A stretch of DNA of 5,364 nucleotides from Paracoccaceae bacterium. Its GTDB lineage: Bacteria > Pseudomonadota > Alphaproteobacteria > Rhodobacterales > Rhodobacteraceae. Within the stretch, counting starts at the first letter, position 1. The number at the start of each line of letters is the position of its first letter. The stretch lies in contig NVQY01000239.1 of assembly GCA_002400675.1 (NCBI GenBank), positions 1 through 5,364 of the forward strand. Reading direction: 5' to 3'. Under the pieces are notes generated by a model. It saw only the letters and a program-made list of their open reading frames with translations. It ran no database searches and was not told where the DNA came from. Positions 1 to 5,364 of the stretch are shown here, piece by piece. Position numbers and translations under genes: made by a program.

Positions 1-486
1 CTTATGACGACAGTATTTCAGAAGTGACTGCAACCTATAATCGTGGCGAAAATATACCAACAGATTACTTCACTAACGAGCAATCGCATCATTTGGGTAC
101 TGAACCACTTAATCAATAAAAATGGAAAACCCCAATGTATAAGAATGGATAATGGTCCAGAGTTTATAGCAAGAATAACGGCTAATTGGAGTATAATGCA
201 CGATATAGAGTTCATCTATATACAACTAGGAAAACCAACTCAAAATGCATTTATAGAACGATTAAACAGAACTTATAGAGAAAATGTGTTGGATGCCTAT
301 ATATTTAAAGATTTAATGGAAGTAAGAGATCAGACTGATATATGGATGGAGGATTATAATAATTACCGCCCACATAGTGCTTTGGGTTTTAAAGCACCTA
401 AACAATACGCAGATATTGATTTATTGAAAACTGTTGTACCTAGAGTTTCCAACAAGTCAACATCAAATAATCATCATCAAAATTAG
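1..486 (+). pseudogene. IS3-family transposase (orfB, rve integrase core), C-terminal fragment with frameshift
   Basis: This fragment encodes the C-terminal catalytic part of a DDE transposase that would cut and join IS ends. From a GTG at 43 the frame is open to TAG at 484-486 (147 codons). It contains IRMDNGPEF with the second catalytic Asp (residue 36 from that GTG) and [15 protein letters not shown] with the catalytic Glu (residue 72), giving the D-35-E spacing of the IS3 family. YRPHSALG follows near the C-terminus, as usual. The first catalytic Asp is outside the window. Upstream of the GTG this frame has a TGA at 25-27. The expected family motif YNRE appears instead in another frame (TYNRG, codons from about 33), and the gap to LTSNR is not a multiple of three. 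The gene is therefore frameshifted near 45-65, and the GTG is only the first available start, not a real one. It is a remnant, probably inactive. Confidence 0.85.
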
Positions 487-500
487 AAAAAATTAGAAAA
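481..500. repeat. Tandem 10-bp direct repeat AATTAGAAAA x2
   Basis: Two exact adjacent copies of AATTAGAAAA occupy 481-490 and 491-500. The first copy contains the TAG stop codon of the IS3 transposase (484-486). This is a small replication-slippage type repeat in A-rich DNA, with no evident function. It could contribute small length differences between copies of the element. Confidence 0.7.
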
Positions 501-528
501 AAGTCTACTTTAGCATTATCTTAAAAAT

Positions 529-540
529 GGGGATACTACA
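529..540. repeat. Right terminus (IRR) of the IS3-family element
   Basis: GGGGATACTACA lies about 43 bp after the transposase stop. Its reverse complement begins TG, as IS3-family ends do. The inner limit of the inverted repeat cannot be defined because the left end is not in the window. The outer limit is inferred from the terminal CA. Confidence 0.5.
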
Positions 541-559
541 ATGAACATTGATTTGTTTG

Positions 560-567
560 TAACTTTG
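560..567 (+). promoter_or_regulatory. Candidate Bacteroidota -7 box upstream of the kinase operon
   Basis: TAACTTTG matches the TAnnTTTG -7 consensus of Bacteroidota primary-sigma promoters. It lies about 60 bp before the kinase ATG and just outside the IS3 end. No convincing TTTG/TTG -33 box sits about 19-21 bp upstream: that stretch is the IS terminus itself. The site is therefore a half-match and may be chance in AT-rich DNA. If real, transcription would start in IS-flanking DNA and give a leader of about 50 nt. Confidence 0.25.
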
Positions 568-629
568 ACCATTTGCATGATCTCAATCTTTGATTCTGTT
601 AATGGGGTTTAACTAAATAACGGGAAACA

Positions 630-2150
630 ATGAAATTTTTTTTAGTCATTGACGATTATATTAACAATCTGGAATTGATTAAATCAATATTAATTAAATC
701 TTTCCCTGACTGTCAAGTATTTATTGCCCAATCTGGCAAAAAAGGCATTAAAATTGCAAAAGAAGAATTGCCAGATATTATTTTCCTTGATATACTTATG
801 CCCGTAATGGATGGTTTTGAAGTTTGTAATATTCTTAAAAATGATGAAATAACAAAGCACATTCCTGTATTAATGGTTTCTGCTTTGGGAGATCATCATG
901 AGGTTAGGATAAAGGGGCTGAATGCCGGTGCTGATGCCTTTATAACCAAACCATTTGATAATGTCGAACTTATAGCTTTGTCAAATGTTATGCTACGCAT
1001 TAAGCATGCAGAAGATTTGCTGAGAAAGCGAAACGAAAACCTGGAAATTTTCATCAAAAAACAAACCAAAGAGTTTTATAATCACGAAGACCGCTTTCTG
1101 CAGATTACGGAATATGACCTGCAATTTTTTTGGGAAACAGATTCTACAGGAATATTTACTTACCTAAGTCCGATTATTGAAAAAATATTAGGTTTCGACA
1201 ATAATAAATATATTGGAAATAATAGTTTTACAGATATTGTCCATAAAGAACACAAACGAAAGATGATTGTATCACTATTTGACACCTTTAAAAAGCGCAA
1301 AAATATTTCAAATCAAGAATATTTATTCCAACATAAAAACGGTAGCGAAATTTGGATTACGATAAATGGATTTCCTGTATTTAACAAAAAAAAAGATCTT
1401 GTTGGGTATAGAGGAGTATGCCATGATATTACTGAGAGAAAACAGACCGAGGAAGAAAGACTAAAAAATCTTAACCAAATTGTTTTTTATCAAAAGAAAT
1501 TAAAAAGCCTAAATTTAAAATTGATTCGTACTGAGGAAAAAGAACGCAGAAAAATTGCCGAATATCTACATGATGAAATTGGGCAAACACTCTCTATTAT
1601 TAATATAAAACTAACATACTTACTTGATTACGAACACCTTCCTGAAGCACAAAATATCATTCAAGAATCTTCTAACTTAGTTAAAGATACAATTAAAAAA
1701 ACGAGGTTGATTACATACAACCTAAGCCCCCCCGTTTTGTACGAATTGGGACTTATTCAGGCAGTAATGTGGAAATTAGACCAAATAGAAGACAAACATA
1801 ATATTACCACTATGTTTAAAAGTACCGAAGAGTTTTTGGTAATTAATGAGGATGTCAAAATATTATTATATAAATCTATTTGTGAATTGCTTACAAACAC
1901 GATAAAGCATGCTAATGCCAATTTAATTGAAATAGAAATTACGAAAGTCTCAAAAGAGATTTGTATTACTGTATCAGATAATGGAAAAGGGTTCAGTAAT
2001 AAGCCCTTAAATAATTTAAACAATCTAGATGGCTTCGGTTTATTTAGTATTAATGAACGCCTCGAATATATTGAAGGATCAATTACAGTTGAATCTGAGA
2101 TAGGGAAAGGCACAAAAGTAACTCTTATACTTCCCCAAAAAAAAGATTAG
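630..2150 (+). CDS. Cytosolic hybrid sensor histidine kinase (REC-PAS-HisKA_3-HATPase_c)
   Basis: This 506-residue kinase probably autophosphorylates on His and passes phosphate to the adjacent NarL-type regulator. The receiver domain spans about residues 3-120 and has the acidic pair D8/D9, phospho-acceptor D54 (FLDILMP), S84 and K107 (TKPF). A coiled linker (about 122-152) leads to a PAS domain (about 155-272) ending in GVCHDITERK, the usual PAS/PAC exit. A second helical linker precedes the HisKA_3 box, ERRKIAEYLHDEIGQTL, with phospho-acceptor H314. The ATPase domain has an N-box (ELLTNTIKHA, N423), G1 (DNGKGF, 450-455) and G2 (GFGLFSINER, 468-477). All catalytic residues look intact. There are no transmembrane segments or signal peptide, so sensing should be cytosolic, through the PAS domain and through phosphorylation of the receiver. 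The start is the ATG after an A-rich stretch (CGGGAAACA), with no strong Shine-Dalgarno sequence, as usual in Bacteroidota. The ligand is unknown. Confidence 0.93.
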   Translation: MKFFLVIDDYINNLELIKSILIKSFPDCQVFIAQSGKKGIKIAKEELPDIIFLDILMPVMDGFEVCNILKNDEITKHIPVLMVSALGDHHEVRIKGLNAGADAFITKPFDNVELIALSNVMLRIKHAEDLLRKRNENLEIFIKKQTKEFYNHEDRFLQITEYDLQFFWETDSTGIFTYLSPIIEKILGFDNNKYIGNNSFTDIVHKEHKRKMIVSLFDTFKKRKNISNQEYLFQHKNGSEIWITINGFPVFNKKKDLVGYRGVCHDITERKQTEEERLKNLNQIVFYQKKLKSLNLKLIRTEEKERRKIAEYLHDEIGQTLSIINIKLTYLLDYEHLPEAQNIIQESSNLVKDTIKKTRLITYNLSPPVLYELGLIQAVMWKLDQIEDKHNITTMFKSTEEFLVINEDVKILLYKSICELLTNTIKHANANLIEIEITKVSKEICITVSDNGKGFSNKPLNNLNNLDGFGLFSINERLEYIEGSITVESEIGKGTKVTLILPQKKD

Positions 2151-2152
2151 TT

Positions 2153-2794
2153 ATGACAATTAAAGTGCTTATAGTAGACGATCATGAGCTTTTTCGTGAA
2201 GGATTGGTTAATTTGTTCTCCAAATCATCTAAAATTGAAATTGTTGCCCAAGCAAAAAATGGTAAAGATGCTATTATAAAAGCCAAAAAGTACAATCCTA
2301 ACATTGTGCTAATGGATATTGGAATGCCTATTATGAATGGTATTGAAGCAACAGTTGAGTTACAAAAAAAACAACCTGAAATTAAAGTTATTGCGCTTTC
2401 AATACATGCCGACAAACATTATACTAAAAAAATACTTGAGGCAGGAGCTTATGGGTATTTGTTTAAGGATTGTAATTACCAACAAGTTGTTGGGGCAATT
2501 GAAATGGTTTATAATGGAATAAAATGTTTTAGCGATGAAGTTTCGCAAATATTAATACACAATTATTTGGGAAAAGATGATGATGAAGAAAATACAGAAC
2601 TAACTACAAGAGAATTTGAATTACTAAAACTGTTTGCTGAAGGAAAAACAAGAAGCGAAATTGCTGATATGTTGTTTATTAGCGTTAAAACAGTTGGCAC
2701 ACATAAACAGCACATACTCAAAAAACTGGAATTGAAAAATACTACAGATATCGTAAAGTATGCCATCAGAAAAAAAATAATTTTTCTGGAGTGA
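2153..2794 (+). CDS. NarL/FixJ-family response regulator transcription factor
   Basis: This 213-residue DNA-binding regulator is the expected partner of the upstream HisKA_3 kinase, an assignment supported by the 2-bp gap (TAG TT ATG) and the matching family types. The receiver domain (about residues 3-120) has acidic residues D9/D10, phospho-acceptor D55 (LMDIGMP), S83 and K105 (FKD). A short acidic linker (KDDDEEN, 141-147) leads to a LuxR/NarL helix-turn-helix (about 149-210), with LTTREFELLKLFAEGKTRSE followed by IADMLFISVKTVGTHKQHIL. Recognition-helix position 182 is Gly in TVGTH, where Glu is more common (TVETH). This may be a small divergence without loss of function. Length and domain order are normal and the gene looks intact. 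Its targets cannot be deduced. The genes after it are mobile-element debris, so any regulon probably lies elsewhere. No strong terminator follows; only a weak inverted repeat (CTGAAAT/ATTTCAG, 2845-2877) is visible. Confidence 0.94.
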   Translation: MTIKVLIVDDHELFREGLVNLFSKSSKIEIVAQAKNGKDAIIKAKKYNPNIVLMDIGMPIMNGIEATVELQKKQPEIKVIALSIHADKHYTKKILEAGAYGYLFKDCNYQQVVGAIEMVYNGIKCFSDEVSQILIHNYLGKDDDEENTELTTREFELLKLFAEGKTRSEIADMLFISVKTVGTHKQHILKKLELKNTTDIVKYAIRKKIIFLE

Positions 2795-3192
2795 GTTATT
2801 TTTCTATTTTATGTGTTTAATCATCCGACTTCTTTTTTGGAAACCTGAAATCAACATTTAGAAACCCCCAATTTCAGCATTTTACCTATTGCTTTTAATA
2901 AATCATTGTAATTATCTTTGTATCGTTCATTTTATTCGTAAAAGCATCATGGATTTGCTCAATTTCATGGAAAGGTTCCCCAAAGAAAATAATTGTCTCG
3001 AATATTTTAAGGCCATCAGGGAAAAGTGTGGTATTATCTGTGACGAATGTACCCATGATAAACATAACTGGTCAGCCGGTAAAAAACAGTTTGTGTGTGA
3101 ACAGTGCGGAAACCGAATAAGCATTAAAAGCGGTACTGTAATGGAGAATTCTAAACTGCCCATAAAATATTGGTTTATTACAATTCATATCC

Positions 3193-3197
3193 TTACA
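3193..3197. repeat. Left target-site duplication of the IS982 element (TTACA)
   Basis: TTACA directly abuts the left IS982 end and is repeated directly at 4227-4231 abutting the right end. The 5-bp size lies within the range I recall for the family. Restoration of the host reading frame on removing one copy supports it as a true duplication. Confidence 0.85.
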
Positions 3198-3214
3198 ACC
3201 TAAGTTAGACGTAA
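3198..3214. repeat. Terminal inverted repeat of IS982 element (end distal to tnp start)
   Basis: ACCTAAGTTAGACGTAA pairs with the opposite end at 14 of 17 positions; mismatches are at positions 5, 10 and 14. It contains the TAA that truncates the upstream IS1595 fragment. The IS982 transposase stop codon lies just inside it, at 3219-3221 on the minus strand. Confidence 0.85.
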
Positions 3215-3218
3215 GTTT

Positions 3219-4124
3219 TTAATAAAAAAGGGCTAATTGCGTTGATTTTTCTGTTTCAAATTTAATGCTTGGTTTCTTTTCTTGAAAAGAATAAGCAATA
3301 AGGCTTGCGACTAAATTTGTGATAAAATTACCAAAGCTTCTGTGTCTAGAATGTTCTGCTTGGGCAATATTTTTTAATTGGTCATTTATGGTTTCTATAA
3401 CAGATCTTTTTCTGAGTAATATTTTATCTTTCATAGTCATTATCACCTTTTTCATATTGTTTCTAATACCAGTAATTAGATGCAATCCTTGGTCGAATAA
3501 TAAGGCTGATAATTGTTTAGAAATATAGCCTTTATCGGCATATAAACTTCCAAATATTTTCTTTAAAAAATTATCTTCCTTTAAAGGAGTCCTATCATCT
3601 ACATTGGCTTGAGTAATAATAAAATCAAGGAGTTCTCCTTTATCATTGACGATGATATGAAGTTTAAAACCATAAAACCAACCCATTGTTGATTTGCCAA
3701 TGGTAGCGATATTTTTAAATACTTTATTTTGCTTTATTCGTTTAGTTTTACAGGCTCGTATTGGAGTGGAATCTATAAAAGAGATGCCTGTACATTGTCC
3801 TAGACAACAGGTTTTCATATATAGGGTTAATGGTAATATATTGCCTTGCATAAGTTCTACAAAACGATTGTAGGATACTGTCTTAGGAAACTCCTGTTTT
3901 AGATGTTTTTAAACATAGAAAATATAGAAGTGCTTAAAGGTTCTAAAACCACTTAAATGAAATAAAACAGTAATAGTTACTATCTCACTAGTAGACATAG
4001 TAAATTTTCGTTGTCTTGTCCTTTTACCCGTAGAAAGTTGCCTTTTTAGCAAAGCGGGCTCAAAAACAAGACAAAAATCATCTATAGAACAGAATATTTG
4101 TGTAATTTTATCTTTAGAAATCAT
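3219..4124 (-). pseudogene. IS982-family transposase with a single in-frame ochre stop
   Basis: This DDE transposase gene spans 302 codons including the terminal stop, and the length is normal for the family. It starts at the ATG complementary to 4122-4124 (MISKDKITQIF, then SIDDFCLVFEP, a typical IS982 N-terminus). After codon 71 (...HFYIFYV) there is a TAA at 3909-3911. Reading on in the same frame gives KHLKQEFPKTVSYNRFVEL, a hallmark IS982 segment, then 210 further residues beginning MQGN. The catalytic triad is present: D118 in FIDST, D197 in YADKGY and E244 in SVIETIND (numbered counting the stop as residue 72). Only the one stop breaks the gene. Relatives usually have Lys there, so an AAA-to-TAA change is inferred. 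The Met at 3851 is internal, not a real start. A sequencing error is a possible alternative explanation. Confidence 0.9.
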
Positions 4125-4209
4125 AAACAGAATATGTTTTAGAATATTGAATATCAGAACTTTAATATACTAAATATTCTGCTTTTTCTATACTAAAAAA
4201 CCTGTTTTA

Positions 4210-4226
4210 TTATGTCGAACTCAGGT
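4210..4226. repeat. Terminal inverted repeat of IS982 element (end proximal to tnp start)
   Basis: On the plus strand this reads TTATGTCGAACTCAGGT, the imperfect reverse complement of the end at 3198. The gap from here to the transposase ATG (about 85 bp of AT-rich DNA, 4125-4209) should hold the transposase promoter. No clear box was recognised there. Confidence 0.85.
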
Positions 4227-4231
4227 TTACA
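4227..4231. repeat. Right target-site duplication of the IS982 element (TTACA)
   Basis: This is the second copy of TTACA, directly after the terminal GGT of the IS982 element. The following codon, TCT at 4232, continues the IS1595 frame once the element and one copy are removed. Confidence 0.85.
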
Positions 4232-4408
4232 TCTTCAAAAAAAACATTTTCAGCATCAGAATTGCAGAAACAATTGGGCTATCCGGAATATGGACCGGTT
4301 TATGAAATGCTGTATAATTTGCGTTTGGTTATGGGCAATGCAGGGGGTGGTCCTAAATTTGAGAGGGTGCTTTTTGCTTGTGCAAAAAAACCAGTTTTTG
4401 TAGCCTAA

Positions 4409-4657
4409 AAGCTGTCGGAAATATCAGGGCATGGATTGGGTACTGAATATGGAAACATCTCAATATCAACACATAAGAGTTTGATACCATACAAGGGGTA
4501 CAACCCCGGAATCATTAGTCCCCAACCATATAACTTACATGTCAGCTTTCTTGAACCTGGCATCAGCCTTTTGTACCCTAGTTTGATTACTTTGCCTATT
4601 GATTTGTGTATGTGCTTGTCAGTATATTCGCAATGAAAATATCACTAAAACAAATTT
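4409..4657. other. Intergenic region without a convincing gene
   Basis: About 250 bp lie between the IS1595 remnant and the DUF4402 gene. An open frame exists at 4436-4636, but its translation resembles no family I know and has no start context. The stretch contains a short perfect palindrome, GGGGT-ACA-ACCCC (4495-4507), and is visibly less A-rich than the flanks. It probably contains the lost right end of the IS1595 element, the original intergenic DNA, and the promoter of the downstream gene. Confidence 0.5.
4599..4630 (+). promoter_or_regulatory. Candidate promoter of the DUF4402 gene
   Basis: TATATTCG (4623-4630) matches the Bacteroidota -7 consensus TAnnTTTG at all but one position. 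A TTG at 4599-4601 lies 21 bp upstream as a possible -33 box. Transcription would start near 4637, giving a leader of about 20 nt before the ATG at 4658. A second imperfect match, TTACTTTG (4587-4594), lies upstream without a well-spaced -33 box. Evidence is consensus matching only. Confidence 0.3.
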
Positions 4658-5173
4658 ATGAAAAAATTAGAATTATTTACAATGGTTGGAGCATTTTTAT
4701 TGCTCACCACAAATGTTATGGCGCAAGTAACTGCTTCGGCAACTGGTACTGCAACAATCGTAACACCAATTGCCATAACAAAGACAGTTGACATGAACTT
4801 TGGTAATGTGGCTGTTTCAAGTACTTTAGGTACTGCAGTTTTAGCACCAGCCGGTACAAGAACAGCAACCGGTGGGGTTACACTTCCGGCAACTACAGGT
4901 ACAGTTGCCGCAGCTTCTTTTAGTGTTACAGGGGAAGGCGCTTATACCTATGCTATTACGCTTCCATCAACTGATTACACTATTACAGAGACTGTTGGTC
5001 TTATACAAACCATGACAGTTAATACTTTTACCAGTACCCCTTTAGGAACCGGTACATTAACTGCTGGTGCACAAACCCTACTTGTTGGCGCTACATTAAA
5101 CGTTGGTGCATCTCAACTTGCCGGTGTATATACAAATGCTACGGGATTTGATGTTACTGTTAACTATAATTAA
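4658..5173 (+). CDS. DUF4402-family secreted protein
   Basis: This is a 171-residue exported protein of unknown function. Residues 1-22 form a classic signal peptide: MKK start, hydrophobic core GAFLLL, and a cleavage site after NVMA, leaving a mature Q23. The mature part begins with TASATGTATIVTPIAITKTV and MNFGNVAVS, the signature opening of DUF4402 proteins. It continues with APAGTRTATGGVTLP, ASFSVTGEGAYTYAITLPS and MTVNTFTSTPLGTGTL, and ends TGFDVTVNYN. The composition (Thr, Ala, Gly, Val; no Cys in the mature part) suggests an all-beta fold. The C-terminal end matches the normal family end, so the gene looks complete. Family members are common in Bacteroidota and may be surface or pilus-like structural proteins, but that role is inference. 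Base composition is clearly richer in G+C than the kinase genes, which reflects Ala/Gly/Thr content at least in part. It stands alone, with its own terminator just downstream. Confidence 0.9.
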   Translation: MKKLELFTMVGAFLLLTTNVMAQVTASATGTATIVTPIAITKTVDMNFGNVAVSSTLGTAVLAPAGTRTATGGVTLPATTGTVAAASFSVTGEGAYTYAITLPSTDYTITETVGLIQTMTVNTFTSTPLGTGTLTAGAQTLLVGATLNVGASQLAGVYTNATGFDVTVNYN

Positions 5174-5192
5174 TAGCAACAATCAATCTAAT

Positions 5193-5234
5193 TCTAAAAA
5201 AAAAGCGATATAAAAATATCGCTTTTTTTTTAGA
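5193..5234. terminator. Strong intrinsic terminator, potentially bidirectional
   Basis: A perfect 19-bp inverted repeat (arms 5193-5211 and 5216-5234) encloses an AAAA loop. The core GCGATAT/ATATCGC is flanked by nine As on the left and nine Ts on the right, so it forms a hairpin plus U-tract on the plus strand and equally on the minus strand. It lies 20 bp after the DUF4402 stop and should end that transcript. Confidence 0.9.
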
Positions 5235-5273
5235 TTTATAATAAAAAGAAATATTTAAGTAAAAAATATAATT

Positions 5274-5364
5274 ATGCAAAAAGTCATGCTTATTGAACCA
5301 CGAACAAGAAAAAATTATTTAAATCATTTTTGTATTATTTTTCTACTTTTTTTCCTTCTTTCTT
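5274..5364 (+). CDS. Start of an unidentified, probably secreted or membrane protein (truncated by window end)
   Basis: An open frame begins at ATG 5274 and is still open after 30 codons at the window edge. It reads MQKVMLIEPRTRKNYLNHF and then CIIFLLFFLLS: a positively charged N-terminal stretch followed by a hydrophobic run, as in a signal peptide or membrane anchor. The second ATG (5286) would give a more usual, shorter n-region and is an equally good start. It lies about 40 bp after the terminator and so must have its own promoter; the AT-rich gap shows no clear box. The product cannot be identified from so little sequence, and a chance open frame in AT-rich DNA remains possible. Confidence 0.5.
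   Translation, partial: MQKVMLIEPRTRKNYLNHFCIIFLLFFLLS

Larger units (their letters stand above)
1..540 (+). mobile_element. IS3-family insertion sequence, right-hand part (left end outside window)
   Basis: This is the distal part of an IS3-family element: the C-terminal part of its orfB-type transposase followed by a short non-coding tail ending GGGGATACTACA at 540. Read outward-in, that terminus is TGTAGTATCCCC, which fits the TG...CA ends known for IS3-family elements. The sequence after 540 looks unrelated to the element and leads into the kinase operon. The left end and the first part of the element lie before the window, so neither the full length nor a target duplication can be confirmed. 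The right boundary is inferred from the TG/CA rule and the position of the stop codon. The frameshifted transposase suggests a decayed, immobile copy. Confidence 0.75.
3198..4226 (-). mobile_element. IS982-family insertion sequence, complete with both ends (1,029 bp)
   Basis: This element has inserted into the IS1595-family transposase gene. Its ends are a 17-bp imperfect inverted repeat (14 of 17 matching), ACCTAAGTTAGACGTAA at 3198 and, read from the other side, ACCTGAGTTCGACATAA at 4226. Both start with AC, as IS982-family ends do. The element is flanked by direct copies of TTACA (3193-3197 and 4227-4231). Deleting it with one TTACA copy rejoins the interrupted gene in frame, which independently fixes the borders. 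It carries a single transposase gene on the minus strand, 3219-4124. Length is typical for the family, around 1 kb. The transposase carries one stop codon, so the copy is probably immobile unless the stop is read through or activity is supplied in trans. Confidence 0.92.
2949..4408 (+). pseudogene. IS1595-family transposase, split by IS982 insertion and internally deleted
   Basis: This is a dead transposase gene in two pieces. Piece one (2949-3197, 83 codons) begins MDLLNFMERFP and carries a zinc ribbon with C31/C34 and C50/C53, then SIKSGTVMENSKLPIKYWF, the characteristic N-terminal part of IS1595/ISXO2-type transposases. The IS982 end then supplies a premature TAA at 3201-3203. Piece two (4232-4405) resumes in frame as SSKKTFSASELQKQLGY and continues to YNLRLVMGN, exactly the expected continuation. 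The reading then jumps to GGGPKFERVLFACAKK, which resembles the C-terminal end of the family (typically FDRLL.A), and stops at TAA 4406-4408. The rejoined product would be only 141 residues against roughly 300 for the family, so the central DDE region is missing. The ATG at 2949 is preferred over one 20 codons upstream because family similarity begins there. The element's outer ends could not be fixed. Confidence 0.85.

Noticed and set aside
541..612. Short open frame of 23 codons between the IS3 end and the kinase
   Set aside because: It starts exactly at the IS boundary, has no recognisable sequence or start context, and is short enough to be chance.
1757..2113. Minus-strand 118-codon frame inside the kinase gene
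   Set aside because: It is a complementary-strand shadow of the conserved ATPase domain, with no family resemblance.
2845..2877. CTGAAAT...ATTTCAG inverted repeat as terminator of the kinase operon
   Set aside because: The stem is 7 bp and AT-rich with a 19-nt loop and no T-tract, too weak to call.
2889..2948. Upstream ATG extending the IS1595 fragment by 20 residues
   Set aside because: Family similarity begins at MDLLNFMERFP (2949); the upstream residues are not family-like.
3219..3851. Separate 210-residue gene starting at MQGN on the minus strand
   Set aside because: It is the downstream part of the same IS982 frame; 19 family-conserved residues precede this Met up to the in-frame stop.
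4436..4636. 66-codon frame in the spacer before the DUF4402 gene
   Set aside because: The translation resembles no family I recognise, and it overlaps the likely promoter of the next gene.
4740..5160. Recurrent GGTAC-containing short repeats in the DUF4402 gene
   Set aside because: They are explained by repeated Gly-Thr/Thr-Ala codons of a low-complexity beta protein, with no regular period.
1..5364. Novel defence, CRISPR, retron or toxin-antitoxin system
   Set aside because: No spaced repeats, reverse transcriptase, nuclease or paired small genes were found; all sizeable frames belong to IS elements, the two-component pair or the DUF4402 protein.

Overview
This AT-rich window most likely comes from a Bacteroidota chromosome (Flavobacteriia/Bacteroidia type). 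The lineage call rests on a DUF4402-family secreted protein typical of that phylum, IS3, IS982 and IS1595 transposase sequences that resemble Bacteroidota copies, A-rich gene starts without clear Shine-Dalgarno sequences, and promoter-like TAnnTTTG matches. No rRNA, tRNA, CRISPR array, phage gene or replication origin was seen.

Layout. Positions 1-540 hold the right-hand part of an IS3-family element: the C-terminal catalytic half of its transposase, disrupted by a frameshift near position 50, and a right terminus ending ...GGGGATACTACA. About 90 bp further on is a tight two-gene signalling operon: a cytosolic receiver-PAS-HisKA_3-HATPase hybrid histidine kinase (630-2150) and, 2 bp later, a NarL/FixJ-type response regulator (2153-2794). 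Positions 2949-4408 are a nested mobile-element wreck. An IS1595-family transposase gene (zinc-ribbon N-terminus) was split by a 1,029-bp IS982-family element (3198-4226) on the opposite strand. The IS982 copy has matching AC...GT inverted ends and is flanked by the direct repeat TTACA. Removing it together with one TTACA restores the IS1595 reading frame exactly. Both transposases are also broken on their own account: the IS982 gene has one in-frame ochre stop, and the IS1595 gene appears to have lost its central catalytic region. After about 250 bp without a convincing gene comes a DUF4402-family secreted protein (4658-5173), a perfect 19-bp-stem terminator (5193-5234), and the start of another probably membrane-targeted or secreted protein that runs off the window (5274-5364).

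How it fits together. The only clearly intact genes are the kinase/regulator pair and the DUF4402 gene. The kinase should phosphorylate the adjacent regulator, and its N-terminal receiver allows input from a further kinase elsewhere. The target genes are not evident here. The rest records successive IS insertion and decay. I see no sign of a novel defence system or other undescribed system. The best-supported observations are the precisely resolvable nested insertion and the single-codon inactivation of the IS982 transposase.
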